Source of the DNA: a bacterium
Lineage (GTDB): Bacteria; SAR324; XYD2-FULL-50-16
Direction: 5' to 3'
Assembly: GCA_024275165.1 (NCBI GenBank)
Contig: JAJRZQ010000037.1
Coordinates: 1 to 64,000 of the forward strand
Length of the DNA: 64,000 nucleotides
The notes beneath the pieces were generated by a model. It was not told the DNA's origin. It saw only the letters and a list, made by a program, of their open reading frames with translations, and made no database searches. The position numbers and the translations under genes were made by a program. Positions 49,219 through 58,147 of the stretch are shown here, piece after piece (the first letter of the stretch is position 1; each line of letters starts with the position of its first letter).

Positions 49219-49924
49219 ACACGCCTTTACTTGGGGGTCACTCCTCACCCCGGTCAAACACCAATTAGAACACTACCACATCGACCCGCATGTAGGGATT
49301 GATGTGCTGTTTACCAGCATCTTATTGATTCTTTTTGCTTACCTCGGGGGGCGAAAATTCCGCGCTCAACAAATCCACATGCCCACGGGAAAGCTCAACT
49401 TTACCACCTTGGTGGAAATTTCCATTGGGGGCTTGTATAACTTTACGAAAAATAGTTTGCAGGACTGGGCCAAACCGCTCTTCTTCCTCACCGGAAGCCT
49501 GGCCCTGTTTATTTTAATCAATAATTTAATTGGTCTCGTGCCGGGTTTCAACCCCCCGACCGATCAATTTAATGTGACTATCGTCTTGGCGCTGATCGTC
49601 TTTTTCGTTACCCATGTCATCGGCATATCGGTGCATGGGTTCGCTTACATTAAACATTTCATTGGGCCCGTTTGGTGGCTGGCTTGGCTGCTGCTCCCCA
49701 TTGAATTGATCAGCCATATGGTAAGGCCCTTGTCGTTGGCCTTGCGTCTTTTTGGAAACATGACGGGGGACCACATAGTAACCGGAGTCTTTTTCCTCCT
49801 CTTCCCCCTATTGCTGCCTTTACCCTTTATGGGCTTGGGCCTGTTTGTTTCCTTTGTACAAGCCTTTGTGTTTTTAATTTTAACCTTGGTCTATTTCCAA
49901 ATGGCGACCAGCCATGACCATTAA
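49208..49924 (+). CDS. atpB: F0F1 ATP synthase subunit a
   Basis: NNLIGLVPGFNPPTDQFNVTIVLAL, PIELISHMVRPLSLALRLFGNMTGDH. Confidence 0.97.
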   Translation: MASEHAFTWGSLLTPVKHQLEHYHIDPHVGIDVLFTSILLILFAYLGGRKFRAQQIHMPTGKLNFTTLVEISIGGLYNFTKNSLQDWAKPLFFLTGSLALFILINNLIGLVPGFNPPTDQFNVTIVLALIVFFVTHVIGISVHGFAYIKHFIGPVWWLAWLLLPIELISHMVRPLSLALRLFGNMTGDHIVTGVFFLLFPLLLPLPFMGLGLFVSFVQAFVFLILTLVYFQMATSHDH

Positions 49925-49949
49925 AAAATAGACAATCTGGAGAATTCTC

Positions 49950-50294
49950 ATGTTGAAAATGATCAAACGCCTTTCGTTGCTTTTCCTTGGTTTTTTAGCC
50001 CCTGCCGCTGTTTTTGCCCAAGAAGCGGCGCAAATGGCTGAGAGCGCGGGCTCTGCCAACCACTTACAAAATTTTGGCGCCGCTTTAGGGGCTGGTTTGG
50101 CTATCGGCGTTGCCGCCGCGGGCTGCGGAATGGGGCAGGGAAAAGCGGTTTCCGCCGCCTTAGAAGGAATCGCCCGTAACCCCGGCTCTTCGGACAAAAT
50201 TTTTACCCCCATGATCATCGGCGTGGCTCTGATCGAGTCCTTAGCCATCTATGGCTTGTTGATCGCTTTCCTGCTTTTGGATAAAATCGCCTAA
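49950..50294 (+). CDS. atpE: F0F1 ATP synthase subunit c
   Basis: GAALGAGLAIGVAAAGCGMGQGKAVSAALEGIARNPGSSDKIFTPMIIGVALIESLAIYGLLIAFLLL; N-terminal signal-like extension. Confidence 0.96.
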   Translation: MLKMIKRLSLLFLGFLAPAAVFAQEAAQMAESAGSANHLQNFGAALGAGLAIGVAAAGCGMGQGKAVSAALEGIARNPGSSDKIFTPMIIGVALIESLAIYGLLIAFLLLDKIA

Positions 50295-50318
50295 GCTGAT
50301 TTTGTTGGTTTCTCCAAT

Positions 50319-50344
50319 AAAACCCCGCTTAGGCGGGGTTTTTT
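50319..50344 (+). terminator. Rho-independent terminator of atp cluster
   Basis: AAAACCCCGC-TTAG-GCGGGGTTTTTT. Confidence 0.93.
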
Positions 50345-50361
50345 CTCTTCTTTTCCCTCCC

Positions 50362-52275
50362 TTGTTTTCACGCAAACCACCTTATTTTGTCAGCCTTTGC
50401 CTGCTTGCTCTCTTGCTGCTCTCGGCTTGCCAGCCCCTCGTTTTTCGGGCAAAAAAAAAAGGCCCTCTCTACCCCTATATCAGCCGCTTTGAACGACCTA
50501 AAGAGCAAAAAAAACTCGAGGCTCTGTTCCAACAAAGCCGTTCGCTGATCCAGCGCCTTCCCATGAAAAATCGGCAAGAGATCACCTTTAGGGAACTTAA
50601 AAGCCTGTTAAAAAAAACAGCCTACCGCGAGCGGAAATATATAAAAGCCCTGCGACCGGCCTTGGCCTGGGTCACTTATCTCGAGCATAGGGCAAACCGC
50701 TTAAAAAACCTCTACCAACTGCCCTATCATTGGCAGGCTGCGCCGCGACCGACAAAGACCTCTTACCTCGCCTACGACCATGCCCTAGCCACGCCGTTTC
50801 AAGTCAGCGCCTTTCGCCACTGCAAAGTCTTTTTTCATCAAGCCACGGGAAAAGATTTGGAACTCAATTCCGGGTTTCGCAGCCCCGCTTATCAAATCTA
50901 TCTCACCGCGTTTATGCGCGGCAGCCTCAAGCGGGTTTTCACCCATGCCGCCCCCCCTTTTTACTCTCGCCACCAAAAGCCGGAACCAGACTTAAGTATC
51001 AGTTTAAAAGGAGCGGTTAGAAATAAAAGGGCAGAAAAAAAACTACTGAAAAGCCTCCCCCATCATTGCCGAGAATTCGGCTTCAAATCCCGCTTCCCCA
51101 AAAACCCGGCCCTGCGCTTTGAATTTCACCTCAGCACCGAAGAGCGCTATTACCGCCCTTTGGCAAAAAGCGCAAAAATCCCCTCTAAACTCTGGAAGTT
51201 ATTTGCCCAAGGGATGGAGCGATCTCAATTTTATCCAAGCCAACAAGGAGCCAAGGTTATTTTGGCCATGGCGGCCAAGGAATCGAGTTGGAAGTGGAAC
51301 CCCGCTTTACCAAGGGGCAAAAAGCGGGTTTTAAAAACCCGTTTCAAAGAAGCCTTATCCCTTACTGAACAAGGTATTACAGGGAAACTCACCCGTCTTT
51401 TTCTTACCCCGGAACAAGCAAAAAAGAAGGCCGAACTCAAAGCCCGCTTTGCGCGCATCAGCAATGAGAAAAATATTCATATCCACGAATGGGATTTCTA
51501 CCAATGGACGCAAGCGGTCCACCGCTTTTTGCAAGAGCTTGCCAAAGACCACCAAAATTTTACCCAACTCGGCGAGGTTGCCTTTGATGTACAAGCAAAA
51601 ATCGACCGTTTTTACAAAGAGCCCCAGACCTTTGGCCTCTGGCAGATCAATGTCAACCACCTCGCTGAAAAACTAAAGGGCAAGTACGGGCAAAAGCGCT
51701 ACCCTGAATTGTTCCGGCACCAACGGTTGAACCGCCATGAATTGGTCAAGGCCTTAAGCGGCCTCCCCGAAGCGGCTTTGAACCGAGAAAAAACCATGGG
51801 CTTGCTTTTAAAAGAGGTAATCGGCCCCCACTACTGGGATCACCAACAAGGTAAGAAGCAAGACCTCGCTTTTTTCGCTTCCGAAAACTTAAGCGGCCCC
51901 TTATCCACCTATCGAGCCGCCTTGCAAGCGGAAATCGCCCTCAAAAGCGGCAAAACCCTAACCCTAGATGGAGATTTAGCCTATTTTTTCCCCTACTCCA
52001 CCAAAACCGACTTCTCCCGTTTGAGTCAAACCCAACGAACTTTTATTCTTTATCTCCGCAAGCAACGAAAAATCTATTCCCAAACTCAAAAAAAAGCGTT
52101 TAAAAAGCTGGCGCAAGCAACCCATGCCCCAGAACTGCTCCACTCCCCTCTTTACCAAAAATTGATGGGAAAAAAGGCGGGAAAACGAATTTTTGCCCAA
52201 ATTAAAAGTGGCCTGTACCAACAAAGTCCAAAAAGCTATGCGCGCAAGGTCTTAGCCTTGGCGAATTCCTATTGA
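50362..52275 (+). CDS. Lipoprotein with VanY/M15-like and DUF1615/lytic-transglycosylase-like regions
   Basis: Lipobox LLLLSACQP from TTG start at 50362; LELNSGFRSPAYQ; ILAMAAKESSWKWNP...TFGLWQINVNHLAEKL. Confidence 0.6.
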   Translation: MFSRKPPYFVSLCLLALLLLSACQPLVFRAKKKGPLYPYISRFERPKEQKKLEALFQQSRSLIQRLPMKNRQEITFRELKSLLKKTAYRERKYIKALRPALAWVTYLEHRANRLKNLYQLPYHWQAAPRPTKTSYLAYDHALATPFQVSAFRHCKVFFHQATGKDLELNSGFRSPAYQIYLTAFMRGSLKRVFTHAAPPFYSRHQKPEPDLSISLKGAVRNKRAEKKLLKSLPHHCREFGFKSRFPKNPALRFEFHLSTEERYYRPLAKSAKIPSKLWKLFAQGMERSQFYPSQQGAKVILAMAAKESSWKWNPALPRGKKRVLKTRFKEALSLTEQGITGKLTRLFLTPEQAKKKAELKARFARISNEKNIHIHEWDFYQWTQAVHRFLQELAKDHQNFTQLGEVAFDVQAKIDRFYKEPQTFGLWQINVNHLAEKLKGKYGQKRYPELFRHQRLNRHELVKALSGLPEAALNREKTMGLLLKEVIGPHYWDHQQGKKQDLAFFASENLSGPLSTYRAALQAEIALKSGKTLTLDGDLAYFFPYSTKTDFSRLSQTQRTFILYLRKQRKIYSQTQKKAFKKLAQATHAPELLHSPLYQKLMGKKAGKRIFAQIKSGLYQQSPKSYARKVLALANSY

Positions 52276-52360
52276 CCCCCCGCAGCGGTTAAAAAAAATA
52301 ATTTAAATCAACAGGTCAAACAAACAACCAAGCCCAAAAATGGGCTTGGATCAAGGCCTC

Positions 52361-52642
52361 TCAACGCTTTTGCCTCAGCTCTCCGCAAGCCTTTTTCGCC
52401 GCTTGTATGGGAGAAGAGCTTGTCACCCTGCCCATAAAATAAGGCCCAATCACCCGATACTCCCCAAAGTGAACCCGAGTTACCTTGGCTCTGCCCACTA
52501 AACCGGGCCTTCCACAACGATAAAACTCAGCTCCGTTTGCTGTTTTGTATAAAAATTCAACCGCCCGCGCGGATAAAGCACTACTCCCGACCATGATGAG
52601 GGCCAATCCTAGCCCTATCCATAATTTTTTATATTTTTTCAT
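52361..52642 (-). CDS. Small secreted protein, paralogue of 53207-53503
   Basis: Signal peptide; VEFLYKTANGAEFYRCGRPGLVGRAKVTRVHFGEYRVIGPYFMG...ACGE. Confidence 0.65.
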   Translation of the reverse strand: MKKYKKLWIGLGLALIMVGSSALSARAVEFLYKTANGAEFYRCGRPGLVGRAKVTRVHFGEYRVIGPYFMGRVTSSSPIQAAKKACGELRQKR

Positions 52643-52743
52643 TCTTTCTTACTTAAGTTTCCCTCCATTGAACCGATAAGGAGCTGTAACGAGCGAATAC
52701 AGATTCTAACGAATGCCTTGGAAACCGACAACCAGAGAAAGAG

Positions 52744-53022
52744 ATGAAACAGGTCAATGAAATTCGAGAAATCTTCGGGCAAATGACCATGCTCAGCCTA
52801 ATCAGTGAACAGAGCTATGATTTGACCCTTTATGAGGTAGGCCGCTTCAAAATAAATCAACGGCCTCATCGCGATGGAGTCGATGTAGAATGGATTGATG
52901 AACGAGGAGAGAGCCGAAGGCTCACCCGTGAAAACATCGAATGGGTGCTTTATGAAATCGGCTTAACCGAGGTGGAGGATTACCTTCCAGAGCCTCAAAC
53001 CGAAGCGCGAGAGATCGCATGA
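52744..53022 (+). CDS. Hypothetical protein
   Basis: 92-aa ORF MKQVNEIREIFGQMTMLSLISEQSYDLTLYEVGRFKI...; overlaps next ORF by ATGA. Confidence 0.5.
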   Translation: MKQVNEIREIFGQMTMLSLISEQSYDLTLYEVGRFKINQRPHRDGVDVEWIDERGESRRLTRENIEWVLYEIGLTEVEDYLPEPQTEAREIA

Positions 53023-53189
53023 AAGAAAATAAGCGTTTACGAAAAAACAAACAGGCAACCCCGGCCAAGGTGGACCGTGCCACCTTGAACCAAGCGATGA
53101 AAGAGTATCTAGCGCAGGGAGGAACAATCAAAAATATCCAGCCCCTGTGGATTGAAGAAGGAAGCCTGTTCCCCTCAAACCAACAATAG
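53019..53189 (+). CDS. Hypothetical 56-aa protein
   Basis: MKENKRLRKNKQATPAKVDRATLNQAMKEYLAQGGTIKNIQPLWIEEGSLFPSNQQ*; ATGA overlap with upstream ORF; not in supplied track. Confidence 0.5.
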   Translation: MKENKRLRKNKQATPAKVDRATLNQAMKEYLAQGGTIKNIQPLWIEEGSLFPSNQQ

Positions 53190-53206
53190 ACCGCTATGAC
53201 CCAGTC

Positions 53207-53503
53207 TTAGTGGTCTTTATAACTCTCTAAGCCCGCCCAATCCTTAAACTCGTCTAAAAACTGCTCTCCACAGGCCATGCTCGCCGCTTCAAAGGCATCG
53301 GGAGCCGCGAGCACCCCTATCATATAAGGCCCCTTGACTCGATAATATCCATAGGCCTGATATTGCACCTCGACTCGGCCCAGACTGCCGCGACCATTGC
53401 AGGCAAACACTAAATTCTCGCCCTTTTGCTTGAACAGATATTCGGCTCCCCTTGCCGTGAGCGCGAAGCAAACAGGAAGAAACAAAAAAAGCAGAATTTT
53501 CAT
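53207..53503 (-). CDS. Small secreted protein, paralogue of 52361-52642
   Basis: Signal peptide; AEYLFKQKGENLVFACNGRGSLGRVEVQYQAYGYYRVKGPYMIG...ACGE. Confidence 0.65.
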   Translation of the reverse strand: MKILLFLFLPVCFALTARGAEYLFKQKGENLVFACNGRGSLGRVEVQYQAYGYYRVKGPYMIGVLAAPDAFEAASMACGEQFLDEFKDWAGLESYKDH

Positions 53504-53578
53504 CTTAATCCGGCCTGGAGATAGTTCCTGTTTTTTTTAACGCGAGACTCGGGTCAGCCCAGGCTGAATAAAAACCGC

Positions 53579-55306
53579 CTAGTCGATTTTAAAGGTAGCG
53601 ACCTGGCTACGCAGTTGATCGGCCATTTTGCTCAAGTCTTCTGTAGTGCGATCCACCTCTTGCATGGTCGAGCTCAATTCATTCATCGACACCGCATTGG
53701 TTTCACTACTCCTACTGAGTTCCTCGGCAATGCGGGCAATATCATTGGTGCGTCGCTCTTGGTCAATCATCTGGTCCGCCACCAGATTCACTTGGCTATA
53801 GATCTGATTGACCGATTTAATGATTCCATTGAGGGTCACCCCTGTGCGCTCAATGACCTGAGTCCCTTCATAGACATTCGCGTAGCTGACCTCAATGAGG
53901 CGTTGGATCTTTTCAGTCGCTACGGAGCTGCGTTCTGAAAGGTTGCGCACCTCATCGGCCACCACGGCAAAGCCCTTCCCATATTCGCCCGCTTTTGCCG
54001 CTTCAATCGCCGCGTTTAACGAAAGCAGATTGGTTTGTTTGGAAATATCGCTGATCACATCCATGATCCCTACGATTTTTTTCGAACTCCCCTCAATTTT
54101 TTTAATGCTTCCCGTGGTCGCCTCGACCGACTCGGTGCCCTCTTTCGCCTCTTTTTCCGCCTGCTTGGCGCTATCTTGCACTTGATTGATTGCCTTGTTG
54201 ATCTCTTGAATATTGGAAACCAGTTCCTGAATATTGCTTGTCGTTTCTTGAATACTTAGATTGGATTTTTCAATATTCTGGTTTACCTCCGCCGCCGCCT
54301 TTTCAATCTCGCTGGAGGTGGAAAAAAGTTCTTCGCTGCTGGTCGCCAAGGTGTTGGAAGTCACATCAAGGTCTCGAATCACCGATTGAATATTTTGCAC
54401 AAAATGGTTGAACTCCGTGCTGAGACTGCCGATCTCATCGCTGCGTTTGACGGGAATACGCTTGGTCAGGTCGCCTTCTCCTTCGGCCATATCCTTTAAA
54501 CGCTCTTTCAACTCCGCCAAGGGAGAAAAAATCATATTCTGCATGATGACAAACAAAACGCCGAGGGTCACGATATTGATTAAGACATAAACCCCCATGG
54601 CCTTAAACATCTTTACTTTTGCCGCGGCAAAGGTGTTTTCCATATTAAAGGCCACCGAGATGACCGCCATGGTCTCGGTGGGAGAAATCCCCATGTCATT
54701 GATGTGGCAACTGGCACAGGCGGGAATGTATTCGATCTTTCGGTTTCGAAACTTTACGGGGTGTTTTTCAATGATTTTGATGGGGAAGGCGGCGCGATAC
54801 ACCTCGGTTCCCTTCTTATAGACGCTTTCATCCCCATCCCAATAGACGATTCCATAAAAAGCCTCCCCCGTTTGCAGCACCTTTTGATCAATGCTGTCTT
54901 TCGGGAACTCTTCATAGGTAATATCCTGCCTTGAGGCCACATAGGCGGAGATTTTTTCCCCCCAGGTGAGCCAGGTGATGGTGTCGATCAACTGCTCGTT
55001 GAGCAGTTCCATGGTGGCGTCTAAACCATCTGAACCGATTTCGATCAAACTATGCTGCTTTTCAATGGGGAGTTGATTGAAATGTTCTCCCAAACGATCA
55101 CGCACCGCAGCGCGCGACCACATGAAATTTTGATTGAGCGCCGTGTTGATGGCAATGACATTTTTCATCTGCGCCCCAATGCGCATTGTCGTCTCTTGCA
55201 ATTCCACCCGATAATCATTGATCGCCTTGGCAAACATCGGCAAAACCAACAACGCGGATAGCGCGATAAAAATTTTAATTTTAATGGTCAAAGTGTTTGT
55301 GAACAT
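53579..55306 (-). CDS. Methyl-accepting chemotaxis protein with periplasmic c-haem motif (DUF3365/Tll0287-like)
   Basis: [12 protein letters not shown] (CxxCH) in periplasmic domain; [44 protein letters not shown]. Confidence 0.92.
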   Translation of the reverse strand: MFTNTLTIKIKIFIALSALLVLPMFAKAINDYRVELQETTMRIGAQMKNVIAINTALNQNFMWSRAAVRDRLGEHFNQLPIEKQHSLIEIGSDGLDATMELLNEQLIDTITWLTWGEKISAYVASRQDITYEEFPKDSIDQKVLQTGEAFYGIVYWDGDESVYKKGTEVYRAAFPIKIIEKHPVKFRNRKIEYIPACASCHINDMGISPTETMAVISVAFNMENTFAAAKVKMFKAMGVYVLINIVTLGVLFVIMQNMIFSPLAELKERLKDMAEGEGDLTKRIPVKRSDEIGSLSTEFNHFVQNIQSVIRDLDVTSNTLATSSEELFSTSSEIEKAAAEVNQNIEKSNLSIQETTSNIQELVSNIQEINKAINQVQDSAKQAEKEAKEGTESVEATTGSIKKIEGSSKKIVGIMDVISDISKQTNLLSLNAAIEAAKAGEYGKGFAVVADEVRNLSERSSVATEKIQRLIEVSYANVYEGTQVIERTGVTLNGIIKSVNQIYSQVNLVADQMIDQERRTNDIARIAEELSRSSETNAVSMNELSSTMQEVDRTTEDLSKMADQLRSQVATFKID

Positions 55307-55409
55307 AACTCAAAAATCGAAATAGCGGCTTAAAGTAGAATCGGGTTCTAATGCTTTAGCATGAACTTATTGCAATATCCAGCAAAAGATGGAAGCACGG
55401 GTTTTCACC

Positions 55410-56657
55410 CTACTTGGGCAAGGGGTGGCACTTTTTTGCCCCTCTCTGGGGGAAAAGCCGCAAATTCAAGCTTTGCTGACTTAAAAAATGAAACTTCACC
55501 CAACCACAAGTCGGCCCCTGCAATTGCGCAGAAAAGGTGTTTTTATCCAAATATTGAACCCGCGCCCGCACCCCCTTTGAGTTTTCCAGGCGCATCTCGG
55601 TTAAAATCGGCTTGTCGGGGCTCGGCTCTAAATAAAAGTAATGCTTTTTCCCCGCCTCGACCCAAGCCTCACTCCGCTCTTCCAAATAATGCAGGGGCTG
55701 GGGCGCAGGGGTAACCGCAAACCGCCAAGCAAGGCTTTCTCGTTTTCCCGCGACCTCCCATACGGCCCGAGCGATGAACGCCTTTCCCCAGGCCAAGCGT
55801 TCAAAGGGGAAAAAAACAAACTCCCCTGGGCCGAGCCGGGCATTGGGGTCGTTGGATCGCTCCAGCACTTGGCCCGCTAAGGCCGCCGCCCCTTGGGCGG
55901 GCTTGAGGGTAAACTCAATCAGCTTTGCCCCGGCAGCCTGGAGGGGGTTGAGTTGGAGACTGATCGGGTAACCCGTGTAAACCCGCCCCGGCAAAGGCGG
56001 AGGAAGCTCGTCATAAAAAGCGGGGGGTATAAAACGACTCGCGTCAGGGGGCCAAACCAAAACTTTGGGGGCTTTTGCCCAAGCTCGTTTTTGAATGCCT
56101 TTGATTCCTTTTACCCCGATTTTTAAATTTTTCAAACAAAAATTGAAATAATATTGTGTTCCTCGCGCAGGGGGCCGCTCTGCGCAAAGTTGATCCATCT
56201 CCCGATTTCCCAAAAGGAACACCCAAATTGAATTCTCTCCTTGCCTAGTTACGCCCGCTCCCATCTCGTCTGCTTCAAAGCGCAAAAAAGCAAAACGATG
56301 ATAGACCGCCCCTAAGAGAGATTCCATCGCCAAATCCAAGCCTGGAGGGCCGATGCTGATATTTTCCCATACCATTCTCGAGTGATACCCCACGGCTAGA
56401 GCCCGGTCTGAGGGTTTCACCCCCAGAAACCCAGGCTGACCGACTTGTTGCAAATGACTGATTTTAAAAGTTTGACTTAGATAATTCGCGTGCCCTTGAG
56501 CTGCCTGGGCCAAAGAAGCTTGCCAGCCCAAAGGAGCCAACCCCGTCATGGCGCGGACTTGATTTACGGCCCTTAAGGCTTCCCGAGGAGTCGGCGCTTG
56601 CGCCCAGAGCGGGCGCGCCCCCCACAACAGGCCCACAACCAGCAGCAGAGCCTTCAT
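55410..56657 (-). CDS. CAP (SCP/PR1) domain protein, secreted
   Basis: Signal peptide; EALRAVNQVRAMTGLAPLGWQASLAQAAQGHANYLSQ...GYHSRMVWENIS. Confidence 0.8.
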   Translation of the reverse strand: MKALLLVVGLLWGARPLWAQAPTPREALRAVNQVRAMTGLAPLGWQASLAQAAQGHANYLSQTFKISHLQQVGQPGFLGVKPSDRALAVGYHSRMVWENISIGPPGLDLAMESLLGAVYHRFAFLRFEADEMGAGVTRQGENSIWVFLLGNREMDQLCAERPPARGTQYYFNFCLKNLKIGVKGIKGIQKRAWAKAPKVLVWPPDASRFIPPAFYDELPPPLPGRVYTGYPISLQLNPLQAAGAKLIEFTLKPAQGAAALAGQVLERSNDPNARLGPGEFVFFPFERLAWGKAFIARAVWEVAGKRESLAWRFAVTPAPQPLHYLEERSEAWVEAGKKHYFYLEPSPDKPILTEMRLENSKGVRARVQYLDKNTFSAQLQGPTCGWVKFHFLSQQSLNLRLFPQRGAKKCHPLPK

Positions 56658-58072
56658 AAGCTGGCAAAAAATTGCTCTAGACTGCGCCCATTGGGCTCAT
56701 CATGCCCGTTGGCCAAACAAAACCGATTAAACTCAAGCCAAAGGGCCGCTTCCGCTGGAGCGGGCCGGTTTTTTTTATAAAAAAAGGTAAACAGCGCTCG
56801 GAGCGCTTCATACTTAGGGGGGGGATAAAACAACTTTAACCCGAAGCGGTCGTCTAAAGCTCGTTCCTCGTTCACCCGTTGTCGATTTTGGGGGTAGCGC
56901 TCATCTAAAGGTTCTTGAAAAACCAAGCTCTTCCGGTTTGCCGTAGCGATTAAGATGAGGTTGTCGGGCCGGGGGCAAAGCCCCCCTTCCAAAAAAACCT
57001 TCAAGGCCTTAAACCCCTCTTGCTCCGCCTCAAAACCCAATTCATCGACATAAAGAATAAATTTTTCCTTCAAGGGCGCAAGGCGGGAAAAGAGTTCGGG
57101 GAGGTGGCTCAATCGCGCCGCGGGCAACTCTACCAGCCTTAAACCTTGGTCGGCATAGTGACGCAACAGAGCCAGCACACTGCTTGACTTTCCCGTTCCC
57201 CGCCCCCCCCAAAGCAGACAGTTTTGAGCTTTTCGCCCCCGCAATAAAACCTCGGTGTTTTCTTGCAAGGCTTGAATCTGTTCCTCAATGCCAAAAAGCT
57301 GCTCAAAGCGCGCGAGTTTGGGTTGGCTGATCGGCTTGAAATAAAACCCCGCTCCCCGCTCAATGCAAGCAAAGGCAAGGTACTGGCTCCAAGGGCCGCC
57401 GCTGGACTGGGCCCAAAACCTGTCCAACGCCCTGGCCGCTTGCTCTGCGCTGGGATTTGCCAACAAGGCCTGGGTCACCTCGGCTATAGCCCCTTTCAAT
57501 TGAGGGGTAAGGGGCTCTAAGGCTAAGGGGTCTGGCCTTCTTTTCGCGCCCAACTCGATCAGGTTTAAAAAACTCAGCGCCTGGTGGGAGAGGTCTTGCC
57601 CCATAAGTTTCAGCCATGCGGATAAAAGTTGCTCCCAAGCTTGGCTTTGGGCCGTTGCTCTACGCCAGGGCGAAACCAGTTCAGGGTCAATGAGCAACCC
57701 GAGGAGGTAGGATTGCCAGGGGTTTTCCGCCAACCATTGCTCTGAGTCGGCTTGCGCCTGGGCCAAGGCTTGGGTCCAACGAGCCCAAAGCCCCCATAGG
57801 CTATTTTCATTGCGCAAAGAAGCAAAGAGCCAACGGTTTTGATGGCTCTGCAAGGCTTCCATCCCTTGATCTTGATAAATTTTCCATTGCAGCAGGAGGT
57901 CTTCTTCCAGCTTTTTTTGTAATCCCAAGGCCTGCCTTAAGGGTTCTTGCCGTGGAAAAATTTCGGTAAACCCCAATTGATGACAAGCATCTAGGCTTTC
58001 ACCCAATTCTTCAATCAGTTTGGTGAAACTTTCTTCCAAAGCCGCAAAATCAAAACGAGTTTTTACCCCCAT
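56654..58072 (-). CDS. DUF815-family AAA ATPase
   Basis: LLWGGRGTGKSSSVLALLRHY (Walker A), KFILYVDELGFE (Walker B-like), LILIATANRKSLV, DRFGLKLFY. Confidence 0.85.
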   Translation of the reverse strand: MGVKTRFDFAALEESFTKLIEELGESLDACHQLGFTEIFPRQEPLRQALGLQKKLEEDLLLQWKIYQDQGMEALQSHQNRWLFASLRNENSLWGLWARWTQALAQAQADSEQWLAENPWQSYLLGLLIDPELVSPWRRATAQSQAWEQLLSAWLKLMGQDLSHQALSFLNLIELGAKRRPDPLALEPLTPQLKGAIAEVTQALLANPSAEQAARALDRFWAQSSGGPWSQYLAFACIERGAGFYFKPISQPKLARFEQLFGIEEQIQALQENTEVLLRGRKAQNCLLWGGRGTGKSSSVLALLRHYADQGLRLVELPAARLSHLPELFSRLAPLKEKFILYVDELGFEAEQEGFKALKVFLEGGLCPRPDNLILIATANRKSLVFQEPLDERYPQNRQRVNEERALDDRFGLKLFYPPPKYEALRALFTFFYKKNRPAPAEAALWLEFNRFCLANGHDEPNGRSLEQFFASL

Positions 58073-58147
58073 CCGCTATTTCCTTTGCCGTTGCCAGCGA
58101 CAACCTGAATAGCTAGACTAGCTTTCAATGATTTTAAGGAGTCTTTC

